A stretch of 38,593 bases of DNA from Larix sibirica (taxonomy: Eukaryota; Streptophyta; Pinopsida; Pinales; Pinaceae): NCBI GenBank assembly GCA_004151065.3, contig NWUY0304710328.1, positions 1 to 38,593 of the forward strand, read 5' to 3'. Both the position numbers and the translations under genes were made by a program. The notes under the pieces were generated by a model. That model made no database searches. It was given only the letters and a program-made list of their open reading frames with translations, and was not told the origin of the DNA. Every line of letters starts with the position of its first letter. Within the stretch, counting starts at the first letter, position 1. Positions 11,421 through 23,034 of the stretch are shown here, piece after piece.

Positions 11421-11862
11421 AGAAGGCATGCATGTAGTGCTTATGCCTGTAGCTTGGTAGTATGCCTAGCCTGTAGCTTGTTGGTCTGCCTCTGGTACGC
11501 TGCCTGTGCGTAGTATGCCCTTGGTATGCAGTATGCCAGGGTAGGTATATGAGTTAAGGTAGGCATGCATGGCAGGGAGCCTACGCCGGAGGGAAGGAAG
11601 GCATGTCATGAGTTCCGGTGTCAGAAGGGGAGCATGTCATGAGTGCTTTGCTGGTATTAGGTTAGGGTGGGGGGGGTGTCAGAAGGAGAGAGAGCATGTT
11701 ATGATTCAGAGGGAAGGCAGGCATGCGAGTAAAAGAAAGAAGGTAGGTAGGCATGCGTGTTCTCTATTAGTAAGAGAATAAGGTTTCCAACCAATTAATT
11801 ACTAGACTCTGGGGATACATGCGTGCTTTTTTAGTAATAGAAGGTAGGCATGCATGTAAGTA
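11421..11862. repeat. GCATGC-rich degenerate repeat region
   Basis: Many copies of GCATGC, CATGCATG, GTATGCC and AGGCATG occur between 11421 and 11862, mixed with AGAAGG and AGGTAGG words. Examples are GGCATGCATG at about 11426, 11561 and 11847 and GGCATGCG at about 11720 and 11749. The palindromic hexamer gives the segment many small self-complementary sites. The 70-codon open frame at 11569-11781 is produced by the repeat (Gly/Arg/His-rich) and is not a credible gene. Confidence 0.7.
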
Positions 11863-12259
11863 GTGCCTATAGACTTACTTCATAAAATGGGTATGCTATT
11901 GCTATTTATGGATTGGTGTAAAGCCTTGCCGCTCTCTTTCCCTCCCGCTATAGAGCCTTTCATTCCGCTATCCCCCCTTTCTTTCCCCTTACCGCTCTCC
12001 TCCCATCCTTCCTTTGAACCAGTCAAGTCGTTGGGGGATGAACGAAGTGAAGTTTAGGTTGGATTATAAAAGTGGAGCTTGGATGAACAAAGTGGAAAAA
12101 GAAACACCAATGTGCCAATCAAGTAGGGAGATTATATGAGGATTTATGTTAACATATTTTTCTTGAAGGGAAGTTCTGGAGCAACTAATGAGAAGGGACT
12201 TATTAACTCCTAACTTTCTATAGATAAAAAAATCCAGATAAAGACCCCCCAGTGGAAGG
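11863..12259. other. Spacer, no feature seen
   Basis: A C/T-rich patch at 11930-12015 gives the 64-codon Pro/Leu/Ser frame at 11863-12057, which looks like a composition artefact. Nothing else is recognisable. Confidence 0.5.
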
Positions 12260-13145
12260 TTAGGAAAAGGCTATAAGCTACATGGACCCATTATGGAAAG
12301 CTACGACGGCTTCGGACCAAAGGCATTTGTATTTGATCTCACTACCTAGCCAGATTCCGAGCTGGAGAGAGTTGTGGTATGTCTTTCCTTGGTCTTTCAC
12401 CCGATAATAAAGGTAAAACCGGTAAGAGCTACAGCAACCCGATAAGTAGGACCAGCCTTTTCCCACCCATCTTTCCTTTTATCCTCCAAAGGTATTCCCA
12501 TAAGGTTGATCCTCCCCAACTCGAAGCTGAGACCAGATAGACCAACTGAATATATTTCCTCACGCTACAAGCAGGACTAGGGCTCTACTTAATAAATAGG
12601 GTTGGTAAACGAGTTCTTAGCCAGCCATGTTATCAACCATAGGAGTCTTTATCGTTGCAACTGTCCCACCATGTTCCATTGTTAATAAGTACCGCCTATA
12701 GGTGTTGGTGTTGCCAAGGATTTCGGTGTTTCGCTCAATGAAACGAACCGGCAAGTGTCTCTGTTCTCGAGCACTTAAACCGTCGGCTTCAACTTCACTA
12801 TCTTGAATGTGGTGACCAAGCGCCCTGAAACGACTGGAAGTTGTATCTGGGTTCAGACATATTCTGGTTACTATTACCGGAAAGGTTGGTCATAAGTTCG
12901 ACCCGTAAAAGGTGCTAGTAGCTGGTGTAAAGCATTCCACGGAACAAAACTAGGGATGGCTTGCTAAAACTCCGAACAGGTGCTGCTTTTCTAATTTTAC
13001 TAGCATCAAAGGGTATTCAGAGGGCGGTTTCCGCGAGCGAGCGAATGCCTGAACCACCAAGGAATATGTACTGCTAGTTTCAAGCTGGTGTTTCGGTTCT
13101 TCCCCACCAACCCAACTATGTATGACCTTGCTCCATTATTTAGAG
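12260..13145 (-). pseudogene. Degenerate coding stretch of unknown family (relic 2)
   Basis: Reading the - strand from 13143 downward, one frame stays open for long runs with only three stops (TAG, TGA, TAA) over about 190 codons. Recognisable protein-like parts are KPPSEYPLMLVKLEKQHLF (about 13020), RFRALGHHIQDSEVEADGL (about 12830), RHLPVRFIERNTEILGNTNT (about 12750) and YLLTMEHGGTVATIKTPMVD (about 12680). Below about 12560 the text continues as ELGRINLMGIPLEDKRKDGW and, in another frame, SLQLGIWLGSEIKYKCLWSE. The composition is charged and balanced, quite unlike the spacers. I recognise no domain. It shares the character of relic 1 (no enzyme motif, no membrane run) and could come from the same source, but I found no overlap that would prove it. 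Confidence 0.5.
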
Positions 13146-14585
13146 GCTACCGATAGATGATCCCCGGGATAAGTTACTTTATTTGCTTTATCTGCTGTTC
13201 TCTCTCCTTCATCGAAGTGAAGCAATGTGAAATAAGAGGAAATTCTGGCTGTTCATGAATGTTACTTTTAACGTATAGAAGACTGGATTATGCTATTCAC
13301 CCGAATCCTATAATAAATTTGCCAGGTGTCAACGATGAATTATATTCTTGTGGGAGGGGGCGAACCCATAAAAGCCTCTAATTCTACTTCAAATAGATCT
13401 ATAATGGAATGCGGGGTCACCCTCCTTATTTATCTTATAAAATAAGCTATATGCAACATAAAAATGAAGATCAACACGTCACGTCGATCTGGAAATACAT
13501 CGATGTCACTTTTCCATCTATATGAACCAGACAAAAGAGCACCGGAGTGAAGGTGACCTCATTTTCCATCTCATTTTCCATCTATATGAACCAGATAAAT
13601 GGCGACTTGAAACAGAAGAGGTAGGATTGGAATAGGTGGGATCGGAACAAAACGATATGGTATGGAAACAAGCGACTATTGAGCTCTTTCTATAGATTCT
13701 AGCTCTTTGGGAACCGGAATAAACAACCATTCCCAATTCTGCTTCTCTTATAGTGACAAGGACAGAAAACTACCCACACGTCTAAATCGATAGAGGTACT
13801 GCACGAAACTCCACAACCGATAAGGGTACCACACGATCATGAAAGCGATGAATTCGGAAGGAGTAAGTAGTAGGCCCAATCCATTTTGAAAAAAAATTGT
13901 TAAATTTTATCCTTAGTGTAAAAACCCAATTCCTTTTATGTTTATCAACTTGCGGTTTAGTAGCGTACGTTTTAGTAAAAACTAAACCCTGTATGCTACT
14001 GATAGAATAGTTGGTTGAAGCGGTTCAAAAAATATTCCTTCCTCCGGTCCAGAACATTCGGACCAGTGTTCTATCTATAATGAATAGTTTTTCGCCCGGT
14101 CTTTCGCTCCATATCCATGCTCCTTCCACCCTACCTAAGATGCATGCCCGGAAATGCATGCTTTTTAGTGCTTTCATTCCAGCTAGATAAACTACTTCTG
14201 GATCTGGAAAACAAGTGGGGTGGAAATAAGTAATTTATTAGTTAGTAGCTCGTGTCGAGGCCAAAGCATGAATAGATTGGTGGCTCGGTCTGAACCGACT
14301 TCCAAACTAGATATATGTACTAAACCTCTGTCTAACAGAGAGATAGATGCCCAGTGCCTTACTAGACCAGCTAAAAAAAGATAGATAGGCTGATTCGTAA
14401 GGAGCAGGTCATTACTTTGCCTTTGCCCAGGCAGATTAGTTTTATCCAGCCAGCCCGGAAAGATATATGGTTGAGCCAGCACTAATAACGAGGAGTGTGA
14501 CCGCTTTATTCCCACCCCGCTTTCCTTGATTCGCCTGGTTGGTGCGGAAGTTGTAAAAAGGTAGCCGTAAAGGAACCTGTGGGCT
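13146..14585. other. Spacer with one short direct repeat
   Basis: No gene is recognised. The open frames on the - strand at 13518-13736 and 14192-14515 (107 codons) have no family resemblance. The longer one is Leu-rich and could be a chance frame or a recombined mitochondrial ORF. Confidence 0.45.
13511..13595 (+). repeat. 21-bp direct repeat, copies 64 bp apart
   Basis: An exact 21-bp word beginning TTTCCATCTATATG and ending AACCAGA occurs at 13511-13531 and 13575-13595. Part of it (ATTTTCCATCT) is repeated once more at 13561-13571, just before the second copy. Confidence 0.9.
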
Positions 14586-14589
14586 GTCT

Positions 14590-14611
14590 GGTCATCAATT
14601 ATTTCAAATGG
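14590..14611 (+). repeat. Dispersed 22-bp repeat, copy 1 (copy 2 at 35406)
   Basis: GGTCATCAATTATTTCAAAT plus GG at 14590-14611 matches 35406-35427 with two transitions. Both are followed by related but more diverged text. Either strand could once have been coding: at 35400 the + frame reads RSVINHFEWINLSFVKRVLH before a stop at about 35478. The source gene is not recognised. Confidence 0.6.
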
Positions 14612-14619
14612 TATCCATC

Positions 14620-15730
14620 GTCAACAAAAGTCTATTCCTCGAGAGTTTGCCTTTGCACGGAAACGAGAATCTTCACAACCAATAAATAAATGGTTTAGTT
14701 AATGCACCGAGCACTTCCCGAAATCGCAATGGCGGCCTAGGAGGGCGGGCGCGCATAAATATTATTGCTAGGTATGCATGGGTAGGACTCCCATAAAATA
14801 AAGTTAGGCAGGTATTAGTAAGTTATTGGGGATGTTACCCGTGGCTGGATCGTATTCCCATTGTATGACTCTGTAATGATGGCATCGGTAGTAGTACATA
14901 GCTTTACATAAGTGCATAACCTACTCAGATGCTGTAACCGATACTGCTACGTACACACCAGTTACTTGGACGAAAATAAAGGTTGGGTAGTTACATTCTC
15001 AACCGAGCAACCAATCTTAGTACACAAGGATGTAATGCTGGAATGGAATACGTGGGTGAGGAATCCGATAGTGCTACGCAGAGGAAGTAGGTACATGCTC
15101 TATAGTTCTACGCTATAATGCCACCTATCATTCGTGGGCAATGGAGGGGAAATTGCCTAAGACGAGATTCGTGAACTACGTTCTTTCAATTTATAATTAC
15201 AAGCGGCTAGGCAAGGTTCAAACTAGCTATACGAGGTAGCAGGCCAAGAGAAGGAAGCAAGCGCTAGGGCAAGGTGCAATAAAGACCCAGTAACGAAGGA
15301 AAGCATGAAGTTCCAATAGTGATTCTTTCCAGCTGCGGGTTAAATAGTATTTCCTCTCATATAGAACCAGTCTAAGAGGCAGTCTTTCCTGTATTTCCTC
15401 TTCTAAAATAGCTTATATAGCAGCTGAAACTAGACATTTGTTAGGGAGGAGGGGGCTTACAAGGAAGGTATTGAATTTAGAATGTATTATTCAGTATATA
15501 GAGCCTGTAAGCTCATATATAAGGTATTTTTAGAATCTCATGCATCATTGGTTAGGAAACGGAACACTTAGGAAGGCATTATATAAGGTATTATATTTCC
15601 TAAAAGGGATTCTATTATAAAGCTATGTCTTCTTTTCTATTTCTATTAGACTGCATGGGGTAGGAACCCCAAACCCCCGAATGCGACTAGATACTAAAAC
15701 ACTGGATCAACTCCACCATCTCGAACTGCT
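14620..15730. other. Spacer, no feature recognised
   Basis: The open frame at 14912-15118 on the + strand has no family resemblance. Around 15340-15600 the words TATAAGGTATT, CTTATATAGCA and GGAAGG recur loosely. Nothing can be assigned. Confidence 0.45.
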
Positions 15731-15734
15731 ACTA

Positions 15735-16375
15735 TCGATCAATCACAGCTGCTACTAGCTATCCCTTTATTACTGCTACTACAGGGGCTGGTAGTAGCTC
15801 GGTATCAGTAAGTTCCAGCTCTTTTCTGTCCAGGTGGATAGGTACAAGCTTTTTAGCCCGCATAAAAGCAAGCATCCTCACCAGTTCCAGCTTCATTGTC
15901 ATCACTTCGACTAGCATCCATTCCGTTTCGAGAGCTAGTTTACCGAAAAGCTTCAGCAGCAACGCGAGTAGTTCCGGATCCTATTGACTAAGAACCAAAG
16001 ACGATAGTTTCACCCAGGAAGAGGCAGTGATTTCATCCGTTGATCCATAAGCAATTGATTCATACTGTTTTAACTGAATAAACTGAAACTACCGGTGCTT
16101 CTTCAATTGTGCCTGGAACTGAATATGGATCATCTCGGGCAACTGGAACTGAATATAGAACTGGAATAGGATCTTGAACAGGCTCTGGATCTCGATCCTA
16201 AAAAGAACATGTTATAACTACGCTTCTAGGAACATATGCAGATGTTGGTCCATAACTTTGAGTAACACCCGCTAATACCGAAACACCACTAATAGGAATA
16301 GCAGGGAAGGATAGAACATAACTTATTGGGACACGTGCCAATAAACCACACGAGTATAAACACTAGCATATTAAA
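15735..16375 (-). pseudogene. Degenerate coding stretch of unknown family (relic 3)
   Basis: On the - strand from about 16375 downward one frame reads ARVPISYVLSFPAIPISGVS (about 16335), QSYGPTSAYVPRSVVITCSF, a TAG, then a Pro/Val/Asp-rich part DRDPEPVQDPIPVLYSVPVA (about 16195) with the repeated word YSVPV or YSVPG, and further TSSRNGMDASRSDDNEAG (about 15920) and ACFYAG, with stops between. The internal YSVP repeat explains the repeated AACTGGAACTGAATAT on the + strand. The same - strand also offers a 67-codon ATG frame (15962-15759) that is Leu/Glu-rich. I favour the first reading because it links to text upstream. The family is not recognised. The Pro-rich section suggests a linker or disordered region of a larger protein. 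Confidence 0.4.
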
Positions 16376-18710
16376 AAGCACATGCATTCTAATGTATCCG
16401 AGGCTGGGAGATCCCGTTCCATATATAGTATCAATCTCAGCAGCGGCTAAGGTAGCACCCGGTAGTTTTATGGGTAAACCTGGTCCCGAGCTAGGTATAC
16501 TCCTTACTATTGGTCATAGCCTGAGCTAGCTTCCTTCCCAATAATTATGTTGGAACAGATCGGTTTATAAAGCATGGGTTTGGTGTATCGCTTTGCCCGG
16601 CCAAGCGGGTTTAGAGTGCATAGGGAGGTCCAAAGTCCATCCGGGTAAGGTCCTATATCACCCTGACCTACCTATATTTATTTCCTTCAAATGGTTGGTG
16701 ATCCATAGGGAGGTCGAGGGACGAGTCGCGAAGCCGCATCGGGCAAGGATCTTGAAAATAGAATAAGGGGCATTTGAAAGGGCGGGTAATAGGTTTCCAT
16801 TTTTTTACCGAGCACCGATCTCCTTACTTGGCAAAAAGCTAAAAAACCTTTATTTATATTCTATCCCAATGAGCCCTTTTTCATCACATTTCTATACCGG
16901 GGCAACAAATTTATGATGAAACTCCGCCGGTCAGGGGAATTGTGTTTTTTCAGAGATCTTATAGCCAATCCGACTTTATATTATAATATATCCACCTCAA
17001 GGCTATCTCTTTCACAATTATAAAGCGGGACTAACTTACAGCACTTATCTATGGCCTCCTTTCTTTACATTTTCCCTCCACCCCGTTATATATATAAAGC
17101 GGCCGGAAGAATGCTATTCATATAGTTGGTCGAGGGATAATAAATGAGGACTTGCCTAGAATAATAATAAGAAGAGGGCAAATAAAAATAAGATTCGGTG
17201 TATGATGGAAATAATATAAGTTTTAGTGTTGAGTCGCCTATCTATTATTACGTATTTCAAAATTATCCGAATCTTATTTAGAGAAACAAACCAATAGCAA
17301 TAGTTTATTACGTAAATATTTTATAAAAAATCACATTAGTGGCAAGAAAGGGAAGAAGCGAACTGTCGGTCATGTGCTTCTTCTTGTCTAGGCCTTTAAC
17401 TCACCTTATGCTTCCTTACCCTCAGTTAGATAATTAATTAGCTACTTCTCGGTGCACTTGCAGGGGTTGCTCACACACTCCTCACCAACGAATACTCAGT
17501 AGTGCAACAATTATTCCTTTCTTTTCGGATCGGAGAAACGGAACTACATTGGTGGTAAACCCTAACCTAATGAATACCTAATATGCGTAACCAGCTCTTC
17601 TGTTTGTTCCCGCCACTGTTAACTATGATTTCTTAGGTTCAGACCTCGCTTCTGGATCAGAAGTGAAATGCAAAAGCTAAGCCAACGAAATTGGATTCCA
17701 TCTAGGAACAAGGCTTTATTTGTTGATCCTTATAAATATAAATGAAGTCTTATTACTTTCAAACTGGATCAAGAAAAGAAATGCATTCTTACTAGGTAGC
17801 GCCCTTTTTTAGAAGTACCTTTATTTACCTGACAACCAACTATTCAAAAGGTGAAAATGAATACTCAAGCTATGGTAACCACGCCTTGGTGGGGCATCCA
17901 TCTTTATTTTCTAATTTTATATACGAATTGAAATGAGGAGGTTCAAAAAGCATAACGAAAGGTCGAATTAACTGGATAGCAACAAGGCAAGGTCAAGTTC
18001 GCATGGCTTTACACCCGCGTGATGGTAGGAACATGAGAAATAGTGTATTGCTTATTTATGGAGAGAGCCCGGTTCGAACTAAACTACTCCATCGTTCTCC
18101 GCTACTTATATTCTGATCGAAAAAAGGATAGGTGGTAATAATAATAATTAATAATTAGGAGTGAACCCTACCTAGAGAATAGGTGAGAACTTAGTATATA
18201 AGAATATCTTGTTTGGATTGGAGTAATCCCTTTGATTGATGAGAAAATGTTTGGCTTCCCACTCACTCGTTTCATCGAATGAACGAGAACACGAAGACCT
18301 GTGGAAATGCAATAATCCGATAGAACAGAAGCACATCCCACACGAACTATTTCTATACTTGCCGACCAGAATAGAATCATCTCGTCGCTTAGCAAAACTA
18401 CATGGCACGAAAGCGAATGAGACGATCCCTTCACATTCACATTCGTGCATCAACGCATCAAATGGCCATCACATGAGCATCGAATAAGAGAAAACCATAC
18501 ATTAGCCAATGCGAGGAGAAAACCTTCAACCTGAATTGATGGGGGAGGAACTCAACAATAACTAACCTTATCCGTCTTTTATTTATTGGCCTTGGCACCT
18601 CCCAATGTCCCACGTGAAATATAACGGCAAATCACTGATTCTATTGTCCCTCTTCTTTTATTACGATGAGATTTCCCATGCCATTGACACGTTTCTTACT
18701 AATATGTTTG
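16376..18710. other. Spacer with a short repeat and an AT-rich stretch
   Basis: A 12-bp word CATAGGGAGGTC occurs at 16619-16630 and 16704-16715, followed in each case by a CGGGTAAGG or CGGGCAAGG word. About 17120-17360 is AT-rich. At 18168-18490 all of three overlapping frames are open for 80-93 codons on both strands (for example 18453-18172 on the -), which hints at a once-coding segment. None resembles a known mitochondrial, plastid or transposon protein to me. Confidence 0.45.
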
Positions 18711-18714
18711 CTCG

Positions 18715-18740
18715 CCTTGCTCTCCCTTTGGTCAAGCAAG
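18715..18740 (-). repeat. Short dispersed hairpin repeat, copy 1
   Basis: A 26-bp sequence containing CTCCCTTTGGTCAAGCAAG. Copies 2 and 3 are on the opposite strand at 20632-20657 and 28438-28463, each with one or two substitutions. With 28438 the similarity extends to about 33 bp (a CTTTCC flank). CTTGCC and GGTCAAG arms can pair around a CTCCCTTT-like loop. Weaker relatives are at 27171 and 27521. Confidence 0.75.
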
Positions 18741-20435
18741 TCTTTCCTTGCTCGAATCAATTTTTCAATATGAATGAGTTGGGCATCTAAGCATATAAAT
18801 ACCCCAAACAATAGCCATTCATCATGCCATTAATCTCTCTTTCTTCCATACCATATCCATAATTGAAACGCATTCTTCCCTGCAGTAATTGAATCATGAA
18901 CAACTGAGCTCCTCCACTCCAATAAAGGCATACAGGCTTACTTGGTTGGGATTAAGGTCAACGGGAAGCCCACCCCTATTTAATTTAATGAAGCAAGCCC
19001 TGGCTCCTCAAAGAAAAAAAATAAGAATATTATTGTTGCCCAGTCGTCAACTAACAAACAAATTGGCCTAACGCCCAGCAGTTTCAAACCAAAGCATAGG
19101 GAGGGTTGGAACCTAACAAATTAGCAGCTTGGAAGTGAACCAATCCCTAGTTTAGCTGGTAGGTACTTTACGGGGGAGGGATAAAAGCGTTCGAGGTGGG
19201 TAAAGCTTGGACTGGACCATTATTAACTATAGTAGCTTTATCGTCTGGCTAACTCCTATACACGTTAAATTAGGTTGAGGCCCTCTCCCTAACGGTTGGT
19301 TGACTAATGCCCTTCCAAAGATCAATTGCTTTTGGGGAGCTTCTGCCTCTACAAAAAGAAGGGGGCTTCAGTTTTATAGGCTGAGTTCTTCCCGCCACAG
19401 TTGGTCAAACAACAGGTTGAACAAACGCTAGGACAGAGAGCGTACGGAGGCCAATCTGATAGGATAATAATGATGCAACGCACTCTGCTTCGCTTCCTAA
19501 CAACTAACTTTAGGTCGAGGTATTTCCATTCAAACTCTAAAGTATATAATAGGGGTGAAGGAGAGCCTTTAGGAATATCATATGAAAAGTTAAGAGGGAT
19601 TTCTGGGAATCTTTGAAAATGTAGTGAAATCGTCCTCGGATCTTTTTATAGATGGGGCATTAGGATATATTGTGCTCCTTTCTATCTGTCTCTTGAAGAT
19701 AGCAGAGTTGGCATATCTTTTATCCTTGTTTGATATGATTATAAATCTTGACTTTAAGCTGATGAGAGCAAACCCAAAATGCCCTAGAGGGATCCTAAGA
19801 GCATGCATCTAGTGACGAATTTATTGTGTACGGAGGTGAAATAATAAGGTTGTCCCACAACTCCATGAAGTGCTCTACCTACATAGAAGGCCTTATTAGG
19901 ATTCAACCCGTTTAGGGAGTTTACCCAAATAACGTGAATATACTGCCTTTAGATATCCTCTATCAAAATCCTATTTAACTTATCCTTAGGCGCTAGGAGT
20001 TAGCCAAGGGCATCTATTGAATATTAGAATGGAGGGAGGTGGTCCATCGCAAAACCAACAGATTTAGGAAGATGTGTGGCCTTTGCAAACCAACAGTAAA
20101 CCTGATTGGAAGGATTGGTAGTAGCAGTGGACTTCGAGGAGCAGTATGTAAGATAAGAATAGTGATCCTTTTTACCTGATGAGTTAGCAAAGCTTCGAAC
20201 CTGATGCAGGAGGGAAACCAGTTCGAAGATGGTTTCAACTCGAAAGGGGTGGGCAACAAGCTTTGCCTTAATAATGTGCTAAGGTATTTTCCTCTTGCTT
20301 CTGATGATGCGACGAAGTATGAGGATTTGGACTATGTCTTTAATGGCCTAGTGGTTACTAAAAGAACTAGGTCCCCAAATATGCCATGAAGAATCGTGGG
20401 CCTTATAAGGCTGTCCATGAGGTCCATCTTATGGA
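18741..20435. other. Spacer with unassigned open frames
   Basis: Open frames at 19401-19616, 19624-19812 and 20204-20389 on the + strand do not resemble a known family. Text at 20040-20240 (VVHRKTNRFRKMCGLCKPT and nearby) has coding character and lies next to the LINE relic, so it may be remnant transposon sequence. I cannot assign it. Confidence 0.4.
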
Positions 20436-20439
20436 AAAA

Positions 20440-21170
20440 ATGTGCTAAAATGGTTCTAAAAGCAATATATCTCGAGGAGAGCAAGGGAGCCATAGCAGTT
20501 GTTAATCTAGAGCTAGAGTGCTTGACTCAAACCAAATCCGGGTCCTGATAAATGAATTCCCAAGTATGTGTAAGCAATGCTGATATCAATCTCCACTCTC
20601 CATAAGTAAAAATGATAGTCTGAGAGGTATACTTGCTTGACCGAAGGGAGGGCAAGGACATTTTTTTATTTGTTGAAGATCATAACCTTCCCCTCGTACC
20701 TCAGGAAAGTCCCTCCGGGTCCTTGGTTTTTCCAAGATTGGTCATCAACTAATGAAGATCGTAGAAACTAGATAAGGCATCAATCAAGTTGTCTCTGTAA
20801 ATCCTTTTGGGTGGAGGCCAAGAGTACCACGTTGTCTGCAAAGAGGAGGATGGAGATCAAGACCTAGTCGAGGGAACCGTCCCAGGGCTAGATGTGCTCA
20901 TGTGGAAAAGACTCTTGCTAATCTATTTATATCCCAAACAATGTAGGAGAAAGAGGGCACCCCTGTTTCACCCCAATGGTGCTCTTTCTAAAATTAGATA
21001 CTCCTTGTGCTATGCAGAGTTTGCCAAGAATGAACTCATAGAGATGCATAATGGTCATGATAAGAATCTTCGAGATGCCAATGTATCTAAGTCTCTATAA
21101 CAGGGCCTCCCTCGGGATCAAGTCGAACTCCTTTCAAAAGTGTACCAAACAACACCAATAAACTTTTGAA
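20440..21170 (-). pseudogene. LINE (non-LTR) reverse transcriptase relic 1
   Basis: Reading downward from about 21140, the - strand gives EFDLIPREALL, IGISKILIMTIMHLYEFILG, KLCIAQGVSNFRKSTIG, then VKQGCPLSPTLFGIY (20981-20940), a degenerate stretch, and LLFADNVVLLA (20848-20820). These are reverse-transcriptase boxes of plant LINEs in the correct order. The catalytic F-ADD is FADN here, so the second Asp is lost. Frame changes occur between the two boxes and stops follow. The endonuclease domain and the RNase H or zinc-finger end are absent. The + strand text in this region, open at 20807-21100, is its shadow. Confidence 0.88.
20632..20657 (+). repeat. Short dispersed hairpin repeat, copy 2
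   Basis: Contains CTTGCTTGACCGAAGGGAGG, with one substitution relative to the 28438 copy. It lies inside the LINE relic, downstream of its FADN box on the - strand, where other LINEs do not have this sequence as far as I know, so it may be an insertion. Confidence 0.75.
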
Positions 21171-21299
21171 AGGAGTAGCATTTTGTGCATTTGATAAAAT
21201 TGCTAGCAAAAAATTCGACAGCTTAGATGATTTCTAATACGTCACTAGCTCTTATAGGCGCATGGACTTAAAAGCAGACTAGCCCCCTAAAATGCTTTT

Positions 21300-23000
21300 G
21301 TTCACGGTAAACTTTATGTATGTTCCGGCATAAACTTTTGTGGAGATAGCAAAATAGTTTGTATCACTGCAGAGATACTATCACAATACCTTTTTTTTAT
21401 TCGAGGGTAAAACGGCCTAAGTACAGTATACAAAAAAAAAGCTGGAGCACCCGTGGCAGTGCGAACACTCGTACGATAAGCCCATAAAACGAGGGGAAGC
21501 TGATTCAATCCCGTACATTTACTTTTACGGTTCGTGCAAGAATGCGAACCAACGTCTTATTTGTAGCTTCCGCTTGGGCCATTGCCTTGCGGATAGTAAA
21601 GCGTAGAAAAACGCTGCTTAATCCTAAACTGGTCCAAAAGTTATCTCAACTCAGATGAACAGAATTGAGGACCATTATAAGTAATAATGGCATAGGGAAC
21701 GCCAAAGCGACTTATGATATGATTCGTAAGAAAACTAGCAATAACTTTGCCAGTTGTGCGCTTAATAGGCGCAGCCTCGGCCCATTTGGTTCAATGTTAG
21801 TGGCTGTAATAATGAACGTATGTCCTTCAGATGAAGGCAGGTGAATCTTCCCAATTAGGTCAAAGGACCAAAGCAAAAAAGGCCATGAAGATTGGATTGA
21901 AATAAGACCTTTCGCAGGAGCGTGAATCAAATTACGCTTTTTCCGTGCATCACACTACTTAATCAAATTATTAACATCCTCTTTCAAATATAACCAGTAA
22001 TAACCCATGTTTAGTCTTTTTTTTTATCAGCGGCCAACGTACCAAAGTGACCGGAACATGTTCCATGAGCTTCTTCAAGAACACGATCAATTTCGGGATG
22101 GTCAATGCATCGTAAAAGCATCCCATAAAAACCACGTCTATACAAGACAAGGTACCGCCAATCAGTGCGTACCTCGAACAAGTTTCCGAATAAAGTGACG
22201 CCTAAACTTCGTATCTTGGGAAGGCATATCCCCAGTCGTAAGGTAATCCAAGATGTCTTGGTACCAAGGACGCTTGACAGTAGCGTCGCCTAAAGATGTT
22301 TACAAATAAACATTAGTAACCTCATAAACTGCATTAACCTTAAAAGGCAATGGTCATCTCAGAACATAATCATAAGAGACGCTCACAACATTGAGTGCTG
22401 CATCAAGAAGGAGCTTATCCTTCGTCATATCAGCAGGGGGATAATTCTTAGCCGCAACGGAGGCAATAAAGTTAGCGTCAGCGTTTACCTCACGCGGAAT
22501 CGTCGTAATGTCAATTCATAAAAGCGCTTAAGAAGCGAAAGAACCATCTCATGATATTATTGAAAAGAATCGTTCTTAACCGTATATCTCCCAAATACTT
22601 TAGAAACCACAACTTGGGAATCTCCAAGTATATTAAAGGTCCTAACCTGAAGATTAAAGGCAGTTTGAAGGCCAAGGAGAAGAGCTACGTACTCAGCAAC
22701 GTTATTCGTAACATCAAAAGCGAACCTGTTAGCAAAGCATCTAGGCTCATCATAAGGGGATCATAAAATAAGGCCTACTCCTGCTCCCAGCCTATTTTGG
22801 CTCTATCAAAATAGAGTGTCCAAGCATCAGGGCTCTTACAGTAAGCAGGATCCATAAGCTCCTCATAAGGAAGATCATCATTTATAGGTGTATCAGAACA
22901 CAAGGGACAATCGGCAAGTTTATCAGCGATAACTTGTCAGTGGAGATTACAGAACCTCCACGACGACCTTCATAGACTTTTGCGATCTGACCACTGGCCT
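21300..23000 (-). pseudogene. Ty3/gypsy retrotransposon fragment B (RNase H, second RNase H, integrase)
   Basis: Reading downward from about 23050: end of the first RNase H (SDISFVTYKT), ISDKLADCPL (about 22915), then a second RNase H-like domain with DAWTLYFDRAK (22835), FAFDVTNNVAEYVALL (about 22725) and LGDSQVVVSK (about 22610). Next come PWYQDILDYLTTG (about 22265), the integrase finger region (RRGFYGMLLRCIDHPEIDRV and EEAHGTCSGHFG, about 22130-22030), and the integrase core: HAPAKGLISIQSSWPFLLW and FDLIGKIH (21920-21840), ISRFGVPYAIITYNGPQF (about 21715-21660), QAEATNKTL, and QLPLVLWAYRTSVRTATGA (21508-21440). RNase H-aRNase H-integrase order is that of the Tat lineage. The second core Asp (usually TDNG) is Tyr here (TYNG). 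Frameshifts are present throughout, so the fragment is inactive. It ends near 21300 without a recognisable LTR. Confidence 0.92.
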
Positions 23001-23034
23001 TTGTCCCAAGGGTTTTATAAGTTACAAAGGAGAT

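Noticed and set aside
14192-14515. 107-codon open frame on the - strand
   Set aside because: Leu-rich, no recognisable domain, no coding-like neighbours; treated as chance.
18000-18110. CCGGTTCGAAC, resembling a tRNA T loop
   Set aside because: The bases after the loop do not pair with those before it, and no D or anticodon arm can be built.
18168-18490. Overlapping open frames on both strands
   Set aside because: Three frames of 83-93 codons overlap, but none has family resemblance, so I cannot choose a coding strand.
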